A stretch of 64,000 nt of DNA from Methylocapsa palsarum (GTDB lineage Bacteria > Pseudomonadota > Alphaproteobacteria > Rhizobiales > Beijerinckiaceae). Under the pieces are notes generated by a model that saw nothing but the letters and a program-made list of their open reading frames with translations, was not told where the DNA came from and ran no database searches. This document shows positions 18,572-30,700 of the stretch, in pieces. Made by a program: the position numbers and the translations under genes. Every line of letters starts with the position of its first letter. Position 1 is the first letter of the stretch. The stretch spans positions 1-64,000 of the forward strand of contig NZ_FOSN01000011.1 in NCBI RefSeq assembly GCF_900114285.1. Direction: 5' to 3'.

Positions 18572-19279
18572 TCAGTGAGTATAATAGCTCGTGTTCGGCG
18601 TATAGCTGTCTGTGTTCAAACCGGGGAAGGGCTGGATCGCCGATATGCAACCGAAGGAATGCGGCGGGGTGAACGAGCCATTGCCGCATACATAATAAGC
18701 GTCGATTTTTGCAGTCCTCGCCGCGATCGGGGTTTCCGCCGAATCGCCTTCGCACTTATAGCTGCTGGGCCCGGCGTGCACAGTCCCATAGACATGGAAG
18801 CCATAGGCGCCGCCCTTGGCCGTGTTGCCGGGATGGGTCGGCCGCAACCAGCTATTGTAGGTTCCTGCGTCACCGTAGGCTTCCGTCAGCGGGGAATAAT
18901 TGGTGATGGTGAGGCTCTTTATGATTCCGGGAGGAGCGATATTCCCGTTCGGCCCCGTCGGCGGCGTCTGGCTGTTCAAATAGAGCGCGTCGACTTTCAG
19001 ATTGACGGTGTCGGGATCGGCATTTCCTTTAGTGCCTCCCGTATCAATGACATTGCCATAGAAATCTGTTTTGTCGAGCGGACACGCCTTATCATAAGTA
19101 TAGAGAATGACGTCGATCGCGTTGAAACTATCCTCGAAGGCGGGCTCAACGTGAAAGCCGACGGTAAGCCTGACGCTGTTCTTGTCCGCCGGCAGCACGC
19201 GCGATTCATGCGCGAAGGCGCTGCCGAGAATGGCGGTCGATCCGAGCAGCGCGCCGGCGGCGATAAGCTTGTAGTTCAT
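18572..19279 (-). CDS. Exported protein with His at the predicted mature N-terminus
   Basis: A 235-residue protein with a clear signal peptide (MNYKLIAAGALLGSTAILG, then SAFA) that should be cut so that the mature chain begins HES. The body is beta-rich with few charged clusters; VRLTVGFHVEPAFED follows soon after, and four cysteines (near DKACPLD, YKCEG, YVCGN and FGCIS) could form two disulfides in the periplasm. An N-terminal His after cleavage is the arrangement of copper 'histidine brace' proteins such as CopC-type and LPMO-type folds, but I cannot assign it to a named family. It resembles the protein at 37336 in layout. The 277 bases upstream hold no supported gene and probably its promoter. 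Confidence 0.72.
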   Translation of the reverse strand: MNYKLIAAGALLGSTAILGSAFAHESRVLPADKNSVRLTVGFHVEPAFEDSFNAIDVILYTYDKACPLDKTDFYGNVIDTGGTKGNADPDTVNLKVDALYLNSQTPPTGPNGNIAPPGIIKSLTITNYSPLTEAYGDAGTYNSWLRPTHPGNTAKGGAYGFHVYGTVHAGPSSYKCEGDSAETPIAARTAKIDAYYVCGNGSFTPPHSFGCISAIQPFPGLNTDSYTPNTSYYTH

Positions 19280-19556
19280 TTTAATACATCCCCTCCCATT
19301 TGTGGAATAACTGGAATTTTTGTGGGAGCGGCCCGAGAACGTCGGGCGCCGGCCCTTTGCACGAACAGGAGCGTTCGCACAACAGAGGATGCTTCGCCTG
19401 AAGCATTCTTCTTGATTTAAAACGTTTCAACCCGACGCAATCCGCCATGTCATCGGCGCCGCCTTGAAAAGTTTTTTTGAACCGGAGAAGTCCTCTCTTC
19501 AGCCAACGCATTGCGGCGAGCCCGCCGTCCGTAAAGGCCTCAGCGAAGGCGAGCGA

Positions 19557-19790
19557 TCACACAGACCCCGATGGCTCCCGCGCTGACATTTCCATCTTTT
19601 TTCTCAGACTCAGCGGGCGCATATCGGTCCACACCTCATTGATATAGGCGAGGCATTCCGCCTTCGGTCCCGTCTTGCCAGCTGCGCGCCATCCGGCCGG
19701 AATTTCCTTGTAGTCAGGCCAGATCGAATATTGCTCTTCATGATTGACGACGACGACATAAAATGCGGTTTCGTCTTCTTCCTGGGCCAT
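19557..19790 (-). CDS. mbtH: MbtH-like NRPS accessory protein
   Basis: A 77-residue MbtH protein, the small partner that binds and activates adenylation domains of nonribosomal peptide synthetases. Family residues are visible in [20 protein letters not shown], then PAGWRAAG, and [15 protein letters not shown], including the NxExQxSxWP motif and the paired tryptophans. It starts 37 bases after the aminotransferase gene on the same strand, with AAAGGAG upstream of the ATG, and points away from NRPS1. The three NRPS proteins encoded to the right are its likely clients. Confidence 0.95.
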   Translation of the reverse strand: MAQEEDETAFYVVVVNHEEQYSIWPDYKEIPAGWRAAGKTGPKAECLAYINEVWTDMRPLSLRKKMEMSAREPSGSV

Positions 19791-19827
19791 ACTGATTTCT
19801 CCTTTGGTTCGGCTTCGATCGTTTGTC

Positions 19828-21297
19828 TTATGACAGGCGCGAAGCTGTGGCCGCCCGCGATTGCGCGGCCGCGACCGCGTCCTCGAATCGGGCGGCGATC
19901 TCGTCGATCTCGTTCGCGCTGACGATCAGCGGCGGAAGAAAACGGACAACAGCGCCGAAACGGCCGCCGAGCTCAACAATCAGCCCGCGCCGGAGGCATT
20001 CCGCCTGGACATGACGCGCCATCGCCGGATGCGCCGGCGGCGGCCTCGAACCGGGCGCGGAGTTCTGAGACTCAACGAATTCGACGCCGATCATCAGACC
20101 GCGGCCGCGCACATTCCCGATCGAGGATTTGGTCGCGGCGACGCGATCGAGGGCCGCCATCAGACGCTGACCCATCGCCTCCGCATGCAGATCGAGGCGG
20201 TGGGCTCGAACATGCCGAATCGCGGCGGCGCCCGCCGCAAACGCCAGTTGGTTGCCGCGAAAAGTGCCGGCGTGCGCGCCGGGTTTCCAGACATCGAGAT
20301 CCCGATGATAAACAACGACGGAGAGGGGCAGTCCTCCGCCGATCGCCTTCGACAACACGACCACGTCGGGTCTGACGCCGGCCCGTTCGAAGGCGAACAG
20401 GCGGCCGGTGCGGCCAAGCCCGGTCTGGACTTCGTCGATGATCAAAGGAATGCCGCGGCGGCTGGTCATGGCGCGGACGGCGCGCAGCCAGTCATCGGGC
20501 GCCGGATTGATGCCGCCCTCTCCTTGGACAATCTCGAGAATGACCGCGGCGGGGGCGCAGACGCCGCTGTTAGGATCGTCCAGCAAGGTCTCGATATAAG
20601 CCGCGCCTACTGTCGCTCCCGCCGTCCCGCCAAGCCCGAAAGGGCAGCGGTAATCGGAAGGGAACGGAAGGAATTGGCTTTCCGCTGAGAGCCCTACGGC
20701 GGCTTTGGCGGCGATGGCGCCGGTCAGGCCAAGCGCCCCGGACGTCATTCCGTGATAGGAGCCGTGGAAACACAAGACGCCGCGCCGTCCGGTCGCCGTC
20801 TTGACCAGTTTAAGCGCCGCTTCGATGGCGTCCGCTCCAGACGGACCACAAAATTGAATCCTGGCGTCCGCCGCGAATTCATCGGGAAGAGTCGCGATCA
20901 GCTCATCGATGAAACGCTCCTTCAGCGGCGTAGGCAGGTCGAGAGTCTGAAGGGGAGCCTCGTCCAATAACGCCTTGTGAAGCGCTTCAGAAATTTCGGG
21001 GTGACTGTGGCCGAGCGCCAGCGAGCCGGCCCCGGAGAGACAATCGATATATTCGCGTCCGTCGACGTCGACGACGCGGACGCCGCGGCCGGACTTCAGC
21101 GCAATCGGAAGCCGGCGCGGATAACTCCGCGCGTTGGACTCGATCCGATTTTGCCGCTCCAGATAGGAGGCGGATGAGCGCGCGGCTGGTTTCTTGTCCT
21201 GTTCCGAGCCTGGCGCTTGATCGCTTCGCGCCGCCCCCGTTTCGGCAGCCGAAGGCGAAATTTCCAAAGACGAGTCCGCCCGTCTCGATGCTTCCAT
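19828..21297 (-). CDS. dat: Diaminobutyrate-2-oxoglutarate aminotransferase
   Basis: A class III PLP aminotransferase of the Dat/PvdH type that makes L-2,4-diaminobutyrate from aspartate semialdehyde and glutamate. Family features are [18 protein letters not shown] at the start of the core, [14 protein letters not shown], the [14 protein letters not shown] block, and the PLP lysine in [14 protein letters not shown]. From ATG 21297 the protein is about 489 residues; an open frame upstream to 21384 adds a poor-quality extension. It forms an operon with mbtH and faces NRPS1, whose second adenylation domain has a diaminobutyrate-type code, so its role is precursor supply. A homologous ectoine-type EctB is less likely, since no ectA or ectC is present. 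Confidence 0.88.
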   Translation of the reverse strand: MEASRRADSSLEISPSAAETGAARSDQAPGSEQDKKPAARSSASYLERQNRIESNARSYPRRLPIALKSGRGVRVVDVDGREYIDCLSGAGSLALGHSHPEISEALHKALLDEAPLQTLDLPTPLKERFIDELIATLPDEFAADARIQFCGPSGADAIEAALKLVKTATGRRGVLCFHGSYHGMTSGALGLTGAIAAKAAVGLSAESQFLPFPSDYRCPFGLGGTAGATVGAAYIETLLDDPNSGVCAPAAVILEIVQGEGGINPAPDDWLRAVRAMTSRRGIPLIIDEVQTGLGRTGRLFAFERAGVRPDVVVLSKAIGGGLPLSVVVYHRDLDVWKPGAHAGTFRGNQLAFAAGAAAIRHVRAHRLDLHAEAMGQRLMAALDRVAATKSSIGNVRGRGLMIGVEFVESQNSAPGSRPPPAHPAMARHVQAECLRRGLIVELGGRFGAVVRFLPPLIVSANEIDEIAARFEDAVAAAQSRAATASRLS

Positions 21298-21735
21298 GAT
21301 TTCCGTCCGAGGCCTATCTGGATTTCGAGATCGCGACGCGAATCGAGGCATCCCTTCAACCAGGCATCGCCACGAGAAATCCATCGGGCGCAGCTACAGA
21401 TTGCAGGTTGAAGGGAAAACGTTTGACCCGGCGATGATGCGTCATCTTTTTTTTGATGGAGGCCGACAAGGGAGTCATCTTGAAATTTTTCATGGCGTGA
21501 TCTGGCGGCCTCGCGCGTCTCAATAAGGCGGTTCGTGTGATTGCGCTGGCCGCAAAGATGTCGCGGCCACTGGTCAAAGAAAAAACATGCCGAGCAATCG
21601 TCGCAGCTCCAGCCAAAAAGAACATGTCTCGGCCGTATCGCGCGGCGCCGAATCGGGCGCGGCCGCATGCCGCCCTCGCCCGCTCGCTGACAAGACGTCG
21701 CGGTGCAAGACGCCGCAGGATCCGAGCGGCCACTC
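21298..21735. other. Divergent promoter region of the NRPS locus
   Basis: This region separates the leftward dat-mbtH operon from NRPS1. It must contain both promoters. I looked for a Fur-type box and for an iron-starvation sigma-factor promoter and could not identify either by eye. An in-frame GTG at 21703 would extend NRPS1 by 11 residues. Confidence 0.4.
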
Positions 21736-24700
21736 ATGAGGTTGCTTGCGGAGGAGGCGTCGTCCCCCGGGCCGCGGGCGGGCGACCCGTCGGACGTCGT
21801 CAGTCTGCTGCGGTCGCGCGCCGGCGACGACGAACGCGCCGGCTTTGTTTTCCTCAGCGACGGCGAGACGGAATCCGCGAGTTTAACGTTTGGACAACTC
21901 GACCTTCATGCGCGAGCCATCGCGGTCCGGTTGCTTGAAGCGGCCCGGCCGGGCGATCGCGCGCTTTTGCTCTATCCGCCCGGCCTTGATTTCATCTCGG
22001 CCTTCTTTGGTTGTCTTTATGCAGGGATCGTGGCGGTCCCCGCGTATCCGCCCTCGCGCCGGCGGCTTGAGGGCGCGCGCCCCATCGTTCAGGATTGCGC
22101 TCCGGCCCTCGTTCTGACAACCGAAGCATTGCGCGAAGAATATTCGCGGCTCGGCGCGCAAGCCTGGGCGCGCGAGGATCTCGTCTGGATTTCGACCGAT
22201 CGGATGGACCTCGACGCGGCGGCGCTTTGGACGCCCTCGGACATCAGGCCCGACAGCATCGCCTTCCTGCAATATACATCCGGCTCAACCGGGAAGCCCA
22301 AGGGGGTGATGGTCAGCCACGGAAATCTGATCGCCAACGAGGCTGCCATCAAGGGCGCTTTTGCGCATGACAGCGCTCCCGTCGTCGTCGGCTGGCTTCC
22401 GCTCTATCACGACATGGGCCTCATCGGGAATGTCCTCCAGCCGCTTTACGCGGCCGGAACCGCAGTCCTGATGCCGCCACTCGCCTTCCTGGAAAAGCCG
22501 CTGCGCTGGCTCGAGGCGATCTCCGCTTATCGCGCACACACCAGCGGCGGGCCGAATTTCGCCTACGAACTATGCCTGCGCAAGATTTCTCCCAAGGACC
22601 GGCGCGGCCTCGATCTGACGAGTTGGGCGGTTGCGTTCAACGGGTCCGAACCTGTGCGGGCGTCGACCCTTGATCGCTTCGCCGCGGCTTTCGCCGAATG
22701 CGGATTCAGCAGCGCGTCTTTCTATCCCTGCTACGGGTTGGCCGAAGCAACCCTGTTCGTGAGCGGGCCCGCGCGAGGCTGCGCGCCGCATGTGGAGGGT
22801 TTCGACAAGGCGGCTCTGGCGCAAGGCGCGGCCGTCGTCGCGCCGGGGTCCGTCGAGGAAAGGACCGCTCTGGTCGGCTGCGGTCATGGCGCGCCGGGAC
22901 ACGAGGTGAAGATCGTTGATCCGGACACGCTCATCGATTGCGCGGAAGGGCGTGTCGGCGAAATCTGGCTGGCAGGTCCCAGCGTCGCGCAGGGATATTT
23001 CGGTCAGACCGCGTTGTCGGAGGAGGTATTCAGAGCGCGCGCCGCCGCGGGAGACGGGACGTTTTTGCGGACCGGCGATCTTGGTTTCAAGAGCGGCGCG
23101 TCCTTATTCATAGCCGGACGGATCAAGGACCTGATCATCGTCCGGGGGGCCAATTACTACGCCGCCGATTTTGAACGCGTCCTCGATCATGTCGAGGGGC
23201 TCCGTTCGGGCTGCAACGCCGCTTTCTCGGCCGACATCGGCGGAGAAGAAAAACTGATCCTCGTCGCGGAGGCGCAGCGCGATTCTTTCCGCTCGCGCGG
23301 GCCGGCATCCATTTTTCAGGCGATTCGAGAAGCCATCGCTAGCGAATACGATCTCGAAATTGGCGAAATCGTCCTGACAAATCCAGGCGCCGTCCCGAAA
23401 ACCACCAGCGGCAAGGTCCGTCGCCGCGCTTGCCGCGAGGCCTATCTCGCCGGCGCGCTGCAGATCCTTGCGCGTCGCGGGATAGAGCCGGCGGCCGAAG
23501 GGCTTGAACCGGGTCAAGACTCATCCGGCCGCCCGCCGCAAAAATCCCCGCCGGAGATTATCGAACGCATTCTTCGGACGGAAGCCGCGCGACTCTTGCG
23601 ATGCGCGGCGGCGCATATTCCCGCTTCGGCGAGTCTTGGCGAACTTGGCCTCGATTCGATGCGAGTGATCGAATTGAAGCATGCGGTGGAAGCGGCCTTG
23701 CCGATCAATCTGCCCCTCGCAATGCTGATGTCGGAAAAGCCCATCGGCGCGGTGGCTCTCGAGATCGCAGCGCTGGAATTCGCCGCTCCCGCGACCCGGT
23801 CAGCGACGCCTTCGCCGCCGCGCGAGGCGCAAGTCCAGTCGTCGCCGCGAGAGGCGCAAGACCTGTTCCCGCCGGGCGAGGCGCAAGACTTGTCGCAGAC
23901 TCAACGCGCGCATTGGACCGCGCACAATCTCGACACGGAGAGCATTTCCTACAATTTGCATCTGGCGCTCGACGTCGCCGGAGATCTCGACTGCGATCGC
24001 CTTGTCGCGGCGATTGCGCGGGTCATGGAGCGTCACGAGCAATTGCGCGCGGTCTATCGTTTCGAGGACGGCGCGGTGCGCCAGTCCGCCGAACCGCTGG
24101 CGAATCTCCCGCAATGGTTCGCCTTCCTCGACGCGTCGGGCTGGACGGACGCCGCGGTGCAGGCGGATATGTCGCGGCGGACGCGGCGGCCCTTCGATCT
24201 CGAAAAAGGTCCGCTGGTGCGGCTCTCCGCCTATCGCCTTGCGCAAGATCGCATGAGGCTTCTGTTCTGCGCGCATCACATCGCCGTCGACCTGTGGTCG
24301 CTCGTGCTTCTCATCAAGGAGCTCGATGAAACCTATCACGACTTCGCCGCCGTCCAGGCGCCGCAAGGTCTCGGCTACGCCGATTTCACACGCTCGCAGC
24401 AAGCCTATCTCAAAAGTCCGCTTGCGGTCCGCGATTGGAATTATTGGCGCAGCCGTCTCGGCGGCCCGCTTCCGGTTCTGGCCCTGCCCGCCGATTTTCC
24501 CCTCCACACGGTCCACCAATACCGAGGCGGCTCGAAATCGCTTCGGCTCGGCCCCGACCTCACGACCAAGCTTCGGACGCTGGCCCGAAGTCAAGGCGTC
24601 AGCCTTTTCGCCGTCCTGCTCGCCGCCTATCAAGTCCTGCTGCAACGCTATAGCGGACAGGAGGAAATCGTCGTCGGCGTCCCCACCAGCGGCCGGCTCG

Positions 24701-27700
24701 AAAGCGGTTTTTCCGGCCTCATCGGCAATTTCGTCAATCCCGCGCCGATCCTCGGGCGCCCGCAGGCGGCGCAACCTTTCGCGGACTTCCTGCGCCAGCT
24801 CGGCGCGGACCTCCGCGAGGCGCTCATTCATCAAGCCTTTCCATTTCCTGAGCTGGTGGAGCGGCTTAAACCGGAACGTCACGGCGATCACTGGCCGGTT
24901 TTCCAGACTTCCTTCGCGTTTCAGCAGGCGCGCTCGGACCTGTCGCCGGGACTGGCGGCGCTGGCTTTGGGAGAGGAAGGCGATGCGTTTTCCTGGTGCG
25001 GCTGCGCGGCAGCGCCGCTTCCTCTCGCCGAGCGGGTCGAGAATTTTGATCTGAAGCTCATGGCGGCCGAGACGCAGGACGGGCTGATTTTTTCCTTTCA
25101 ATACCGCGCCGACTTATTTTCGCCGGCGACGATTGCCCGTCTGTCCGATCATTTTTCGCGTTTGCTTGAGGCGCTTGTCGTTTCGCCGTCGGCCCGGATC
25201 GGGTCTTTGCCCTTGCTTTCGGAGAAGGAGCGGGCCGAGGCGATTTACGGCTTTAACGCGACGGCGGCAGCCTATCCGGGCGGCTGCCTGCACGAGCTTT
25301 TTTCGGCGCAGGCGCGACGACGCCCTGACGCCGTCGCCGTTTGTTTCGGCGAGCGGCGGCTGTCCTATGGCGCGCTCGACGCGCTGTCGAACCAGCTCGC
25401 CCATCGCCTGCGCGATGTGGGGATCGGCCCGGAGCGGGTGGTCGGGCTCTGCCTCGAGCGCTCGCTCGCCCTGGTGGTCGCGATCCTCGGCGTCTGGAAG
25501 GCGGGCGGCGCCTATCTGCCGCTCGATCCGACCTATCCGCGCGAACGGCTGGCGCTCATGGCGGGGGACGCAAAGCCTTCGCTGATCGTGACGACCGCGG
25601 CGCTTTCGGAGCTTTTGCCAGAGAGCGCGGCGCGGCTTTGTCTCGACGACGATTTCGCCGCCCTGGAAGAGATGCGGACCGACGCCCCGCCGTTTGCGGC
25701 GCTGCCGCAGAATCTCGCCTACGTCATCTATACGTCGGGGTCGACCGGGCGGCCGAAAGGCGTCGCCGTCGCCCATGGCGGCGTCGTCAACCGGCTGGCC
25801 TGGATGCAGGAGCGCTACCGGCTGGGCGAGGCTGACGCGGTGCTGCAAAAGACGCCGTTCGGGTTCGACGTCTCGGTGTGGGAGCTGATCTGGCCGCTTG
25901 TGAGCGGCGCCCGCCTGGTTCTGGCGCGGCCGGGGGAGCACGGCGATCCGGCGCATCTTGCCGAGGTCATCAGGCGCGAAAGGGTGAGCGTCGCGCATTT
26001 CGTGCCGGCGATGCTGCAGGCGTTCCTGCAGGCGTTCCCGGAGGCGCCGGATGTTCCGGCTCTGCCGGGCCTGCGTCATGTGATCTGCAGCGGAGAGGCG
26101 CTGTCCGTCCGCCTGCGCGACCAGTTTCACGCCCTCCAATCGGCGGAGCTGCATAATCTCTACGGCCCGACCGAGGCCTCGATCGACGTGACCGCCCATG
26201 CCTGCGCGCGGGCAAAAGAAGCGGGCGCAAAGGCCGAAGCCGGCGCAGAGGCGGGCGTTCCGATCGGGCGGCCGATCTGGAACACGCAGATTTATATCCT
26301 CGATGCGGCGCTGGAGCTTGCGCCGGTCGGGGTTGCGGGCGAGCTCTACATCGGCGGCGTCGGACTGGCGCGCGGCTATCTTGGCCGTCCCGATCTGACG
26401 GCGGAGCGGTTCGCGCCCGACCCGTTCGGGCCGCCCGGCGGGCGGCTTTACCGGACCGGGGATCTTTGCAGACGGCGGGCTGACGGCGAGATCGATTTTC
26501 TCGGGCGGATCGACCATCAGGTGAAGATCCGCGGCCATCGCATCGAGCTTGGCGAGATCGAGGCGGTTCTGGCCGATGCGGCGGGCGTGCGGCAGGCCGT
26601 CGCCGTTGTGAGGGCAGATTCCGCGCGCGACGATGCGGCGGGAAGCAAGACGCTGATCGCCTATGTCGCGGGCGAAGACGCGGCGGCGCTCGATCCGGCC
26701 CGGTTGCGGACTTATTTATCGGGGCGTCTGCCGGATTACATGGTTCCGTCCTTGTTTGTGCGGGTCGACGGGTTTGCGCTGACGCCAAGCGGCAAAATCG
26801 ACCGCAACGCCTTGCCCGCCCCCGGCGTCTCGGGCGCGACATCAGGATACGCGCCTCCCCAAACCCCCGCCGAAGAGATTCTCGCGCGCATCTGGAGCGA
26901 GGTCCTTGGCCTCGAACAGGTCGGAACCCAGGACAATTTCTTCGCCCTCGGCGGCGATTCGATCCTCAGCATCCAGGTCGCAAGCCGGGCGCGCCAGAAA
27001 GGCTTCGAACTCACGCCGCGGCAGATCTTTCTCAATCCGTCGATTAGCGCCCTCGCCCCCCTGTTGCAGAAGTCCGTGGACAGTCCGCCCGGACAAACCG
27101 CCCTCGCAGCCGACAGCTTTTCACTTGCGGAACTTTCTTCCGAGCAAGTCGATGGTCTGAAAGCGGAATTTCCCGGCCTTGTTGATCTTTATCCCCTGAC
27201 CTCGCTTCAGGAAGGGATGCTGTTCCACTCGCTACTCAATCCCGGCAGCGGGGTGTACGTCATGCAGGATCAATACGAAATCCGCGGCTCCGTTGACGTC
27301 GACGCCTTTCAGAAAGCCTGGCAAAGCACCGTCGACCGGCACGAAATTCTCCGTTCGGGGCTGGCGTGGCGGCAAATCGAAAAGCCGCATCAATTGGTCC
27401 GGAACGAAGCGGTGTTGCCTTTCTCGCTGTTTGATTGGCGCGATCTCTCGGACGACGAGCGGGAGGGCCGGCTAAACGAGATTCTGGCCGCCGAGCAGCG
27501 GGACGGCTTCGATCTCGAAAAGCCGCCGCTGATGCGAATTCGCCTGTTCCGGTTTGGCGAGGAACGATGGCGTTGCGTGCGCAGCCACCATCATATCCTG
27601 ACAGATGAATGGTGCACCTCTCCACTCCTCATGGAGTTTCGCGACGCCTATGCGGCGCTGACCGAAAAGCGGCCATTGCCGCAACGCCCGGCTCCCCAGT

Positions 27701-30700
27701 TCAAAACCTATATCGGATGGCTGAAGCGCCAGGATCTCGCCTCCACGGAAGCGTTCTTTCGCACCTGCCTCGCCGGCTTTCGCGAACCGACTCCCCTGAC
27801 CATCGAGCGCCGCGCGCCGGGCTCCGGCAGCGGCGCGGTGAGGGATGCGCAGGGATCGCTCAGCCGGGAACAGACCCTGGCGCTGCAAGGGATCGCCAGG
27901 CAGCATGGCCTCACGCCCAACACCTTGATTCAGGCGGCGTTCGCTTTGCTCATCGGGCGCTACGCCAACCGCCGCGAGGTCGTCTTTGGGATCACGGTTT
28001 CAGGCCGCCCCGCCGCGCTTCCCGGGATTGAAGAGACCCTCGGCCTCTTCATCAACACACTGCCGCTGCGGCTTGCTCTGCGTGACGAACAAAAAGTCTG
28101 CGACTGGTGGCGAGAGATTCAGGCGCGCAATCTCGAGGCGCGCCAATTCGAGCATGCGCCGCTCGTAGAGATCAAGGCCTGGAGCGACGTTCCGCAAGGC
28201 GCGGATCTGTTCCAGCATCTTTTTGTCTATGAAAACGCCCCGATCGACCGAAGCCTCCTCGAAGATCATTCCGTGCTCGACATGCGCTTCGCCGACAATC
28301 GGGTCCACACCAATTACCCGATCACGGCGACGATCATCCCGAATGAACGCCTCACGGTCCGCATCACCTACGACGCGGCGAAGTTCGAGAGCGCGTCCAT
28401 CGACCGCATGCTTGGACATTTCCTGACCCTCATCGAATCCATGCTGGCGCGGCCGGATGCGCGCCTTGGAGAACTCGGGCTCGGCGGCCCCATCGAACGC
28501 CGCCGCGCGCTGGAGGAATGGAACGACGTCACATGCGCCTATCCCGCTCCCGCCGACTTCGTCGCCGGCTTCGAGGCCCAGGCGAACAAGAGTCCGGCGG
28601 CGCCGGCGGTTCGCTGCGGCGCGGCTTCGCTGTCCTATTCGGAGCTCGACCGGCGAGCCGACGAAGCCTCCAGGGGGTTGATCGCGCTCGGCGCAGGACC
28701 CGAGGTCATCGTCGCCGTCCTTGACCAACGCGGCATAGACTATCTTGTCATTTTGCTCGCGGTGCTGAAGGCGGGAGCGGTGTACCTGCCGCTGGATCCG
28801 CGGCATCCGCGTTTGCGGCGCCTGACGATCATCGAGGAAAGCGGCGCGGATCTCGTCGTATGCGGGCAGGCATGGCTCCCGGAGTTCGAACCTCGTCGCG
28901 CCGGCGCGGCAAAGGCCGTAACCCTTGCCGAAATCGAGGCGGCGGCCGCGGCGCGCGCGACGGAGAGTCGTTCCGTTCCTTGCGTCGAGGCGCGCAATCT
29001 CGCCTACATCATCTACACATCGGGTTCGACCGGATCGCCCAAGGGAGCGATGGTCGAACGGCTTGGAATGTTCAACAACCTGATGACGAAAATTCCGGCG
29101 CTCGGACTTGGTCCGGACGACGTCATCGCGCAGACGGCGCCGCAGGCATTCGACATTTCAGTCTGGCAGTTCCTCACCGCCCTCCTGTGCGGCGCCTGCG
29201 TCGACATTCTGCCCGACGCTGTGGCGCAGGATCCCGCGGCGTTGCGCTGCGCCCTTCGCGATCGGGGGATCACCATTCTCGAGAGCGTGCCCTCGATGAT
29301 CGCCGCCATGCTCGATGGCCTCGAGTCGTCGGCGCGGCCGCAGCAGCTGCGCTGGCTGCTTCCCACCGGCGAAGCGCTGACGCCGGAACTCTGCCGCCGC
29401 TGGTTCGAGCATTATCCGGCGACGCCCATGCTGAACGCCTACGGCCCGGCCGAATGCGCCGACGATGTCGCGTATCATCGCATCGAGGCTGCTCCGGACG
29501 CCTCGGTCACAACAATTCCGATTGGACGGCCCGCGGCCAATCTGCGGCTGTATATTCTCGACCGATGCCTGCACCATTCTCCGGTCGGCGTTCCCGGGCA
29601 ACTCGCTGTGGCCGGGATGGGCGTCGGTCGCGGCTATGCGGGCCGCCCCGATCTGACCGCGGCGTCCTTTGCGCCCGACCCCTTCGGCCCCCCGGGGGAC
29701 CGTCTCTATCTGACCGGCGACATCGCGCGCTACCGCGACGATGGAACGATCGAATTTCTGGGCCGCAGCGACCACCAGGTGAAGATCCTCGGCCACCGGA
29801 TCGAAATCGGCGAAATCGAGGCGCAGTTGGAGCGCCATCCGGACCTGAAGGAAGCCGCCGTGGCGGCTTGGCGGGAGGGCGGTGCCGGGGCGCGTCTCGT
29901 CGGCTATTTCGTTCCCCGGGAGCGGGGAGAAATACAACCAGAGGAACTGCGCGTATTCTTGCGAGAGCGGCTTCCCGACTACATGGTTCCGGCGATCTGG
30001 ATCGAACTTGACGCCTTGCCGCTCAACCAGAACGGCAAGCTCGATCGTAATTCCCTGCCCGATCCGAAGCCGCGCGACATCGCTTCCTCCGACGCTCCCG
30101 CCTCCCCGACGGAGGAAATCGTGGCAGCAATCTGGGCCGGTCTGCTGGCGCGCGAACATCTTGCGCGCCAAGACAATTTTTTCGAACTCGGCGGGCATTC
30201 CCTGCTGGCGACCCAGGCGGTCGCGCGCATCAATCAAGCCTTCGCGATCGAAGCGCCGCTGCGCGCCATCTTCGAGGCGCCGACGATCGCAGCGTTGGCG
30301 GCTCGCATCGACATCGCCCGCGCGCAAGCTTTCGAGCCCGCAGCGCCGGTGCTCAAGGCGCCGCGCGATGCGCCGTCGCCCCTGTCCCACGCGCAAGAAC
30401 GGCTTTGGTTCATGCAGCAGCTCGATCCCGGCAATCCCTTTTACCATTTCGCCGTGGCGGTCAGGGTCGCCGGACCGATCGACGCCGCAGCGCTCGAAGC
30501 CAGTCTTAACGCCATTGTTCAACGGCATGACTCGCTTCGGACGGTGTTCCAGGAAGAATACGGACGGGTGACTCAGCGGGTGCGCGCTGAAGAAAGGCTC
30601 ACGCTCGCCAAAGAGGAACTGGAGGAAGCGACATCGGACGCCGCCTTCGCCGAGCTCCACCGCCGCCTGAACGCCAGGATCGCCGAACCCTTCGATCTCG

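Noticed and set aside
19281-19511. 76-codon minus-strand frame upstream of the His-first protein
   Set aside because: It abuts the start of the next gene, shows no signal or domain, and occupies the expected promoter region.
27180-28500. Dual C/E domain in NRPS1
   Set aside because: Dual domains carry an extra N-terminal HHxxxxxGD-type motif, which is not visible in this domain.
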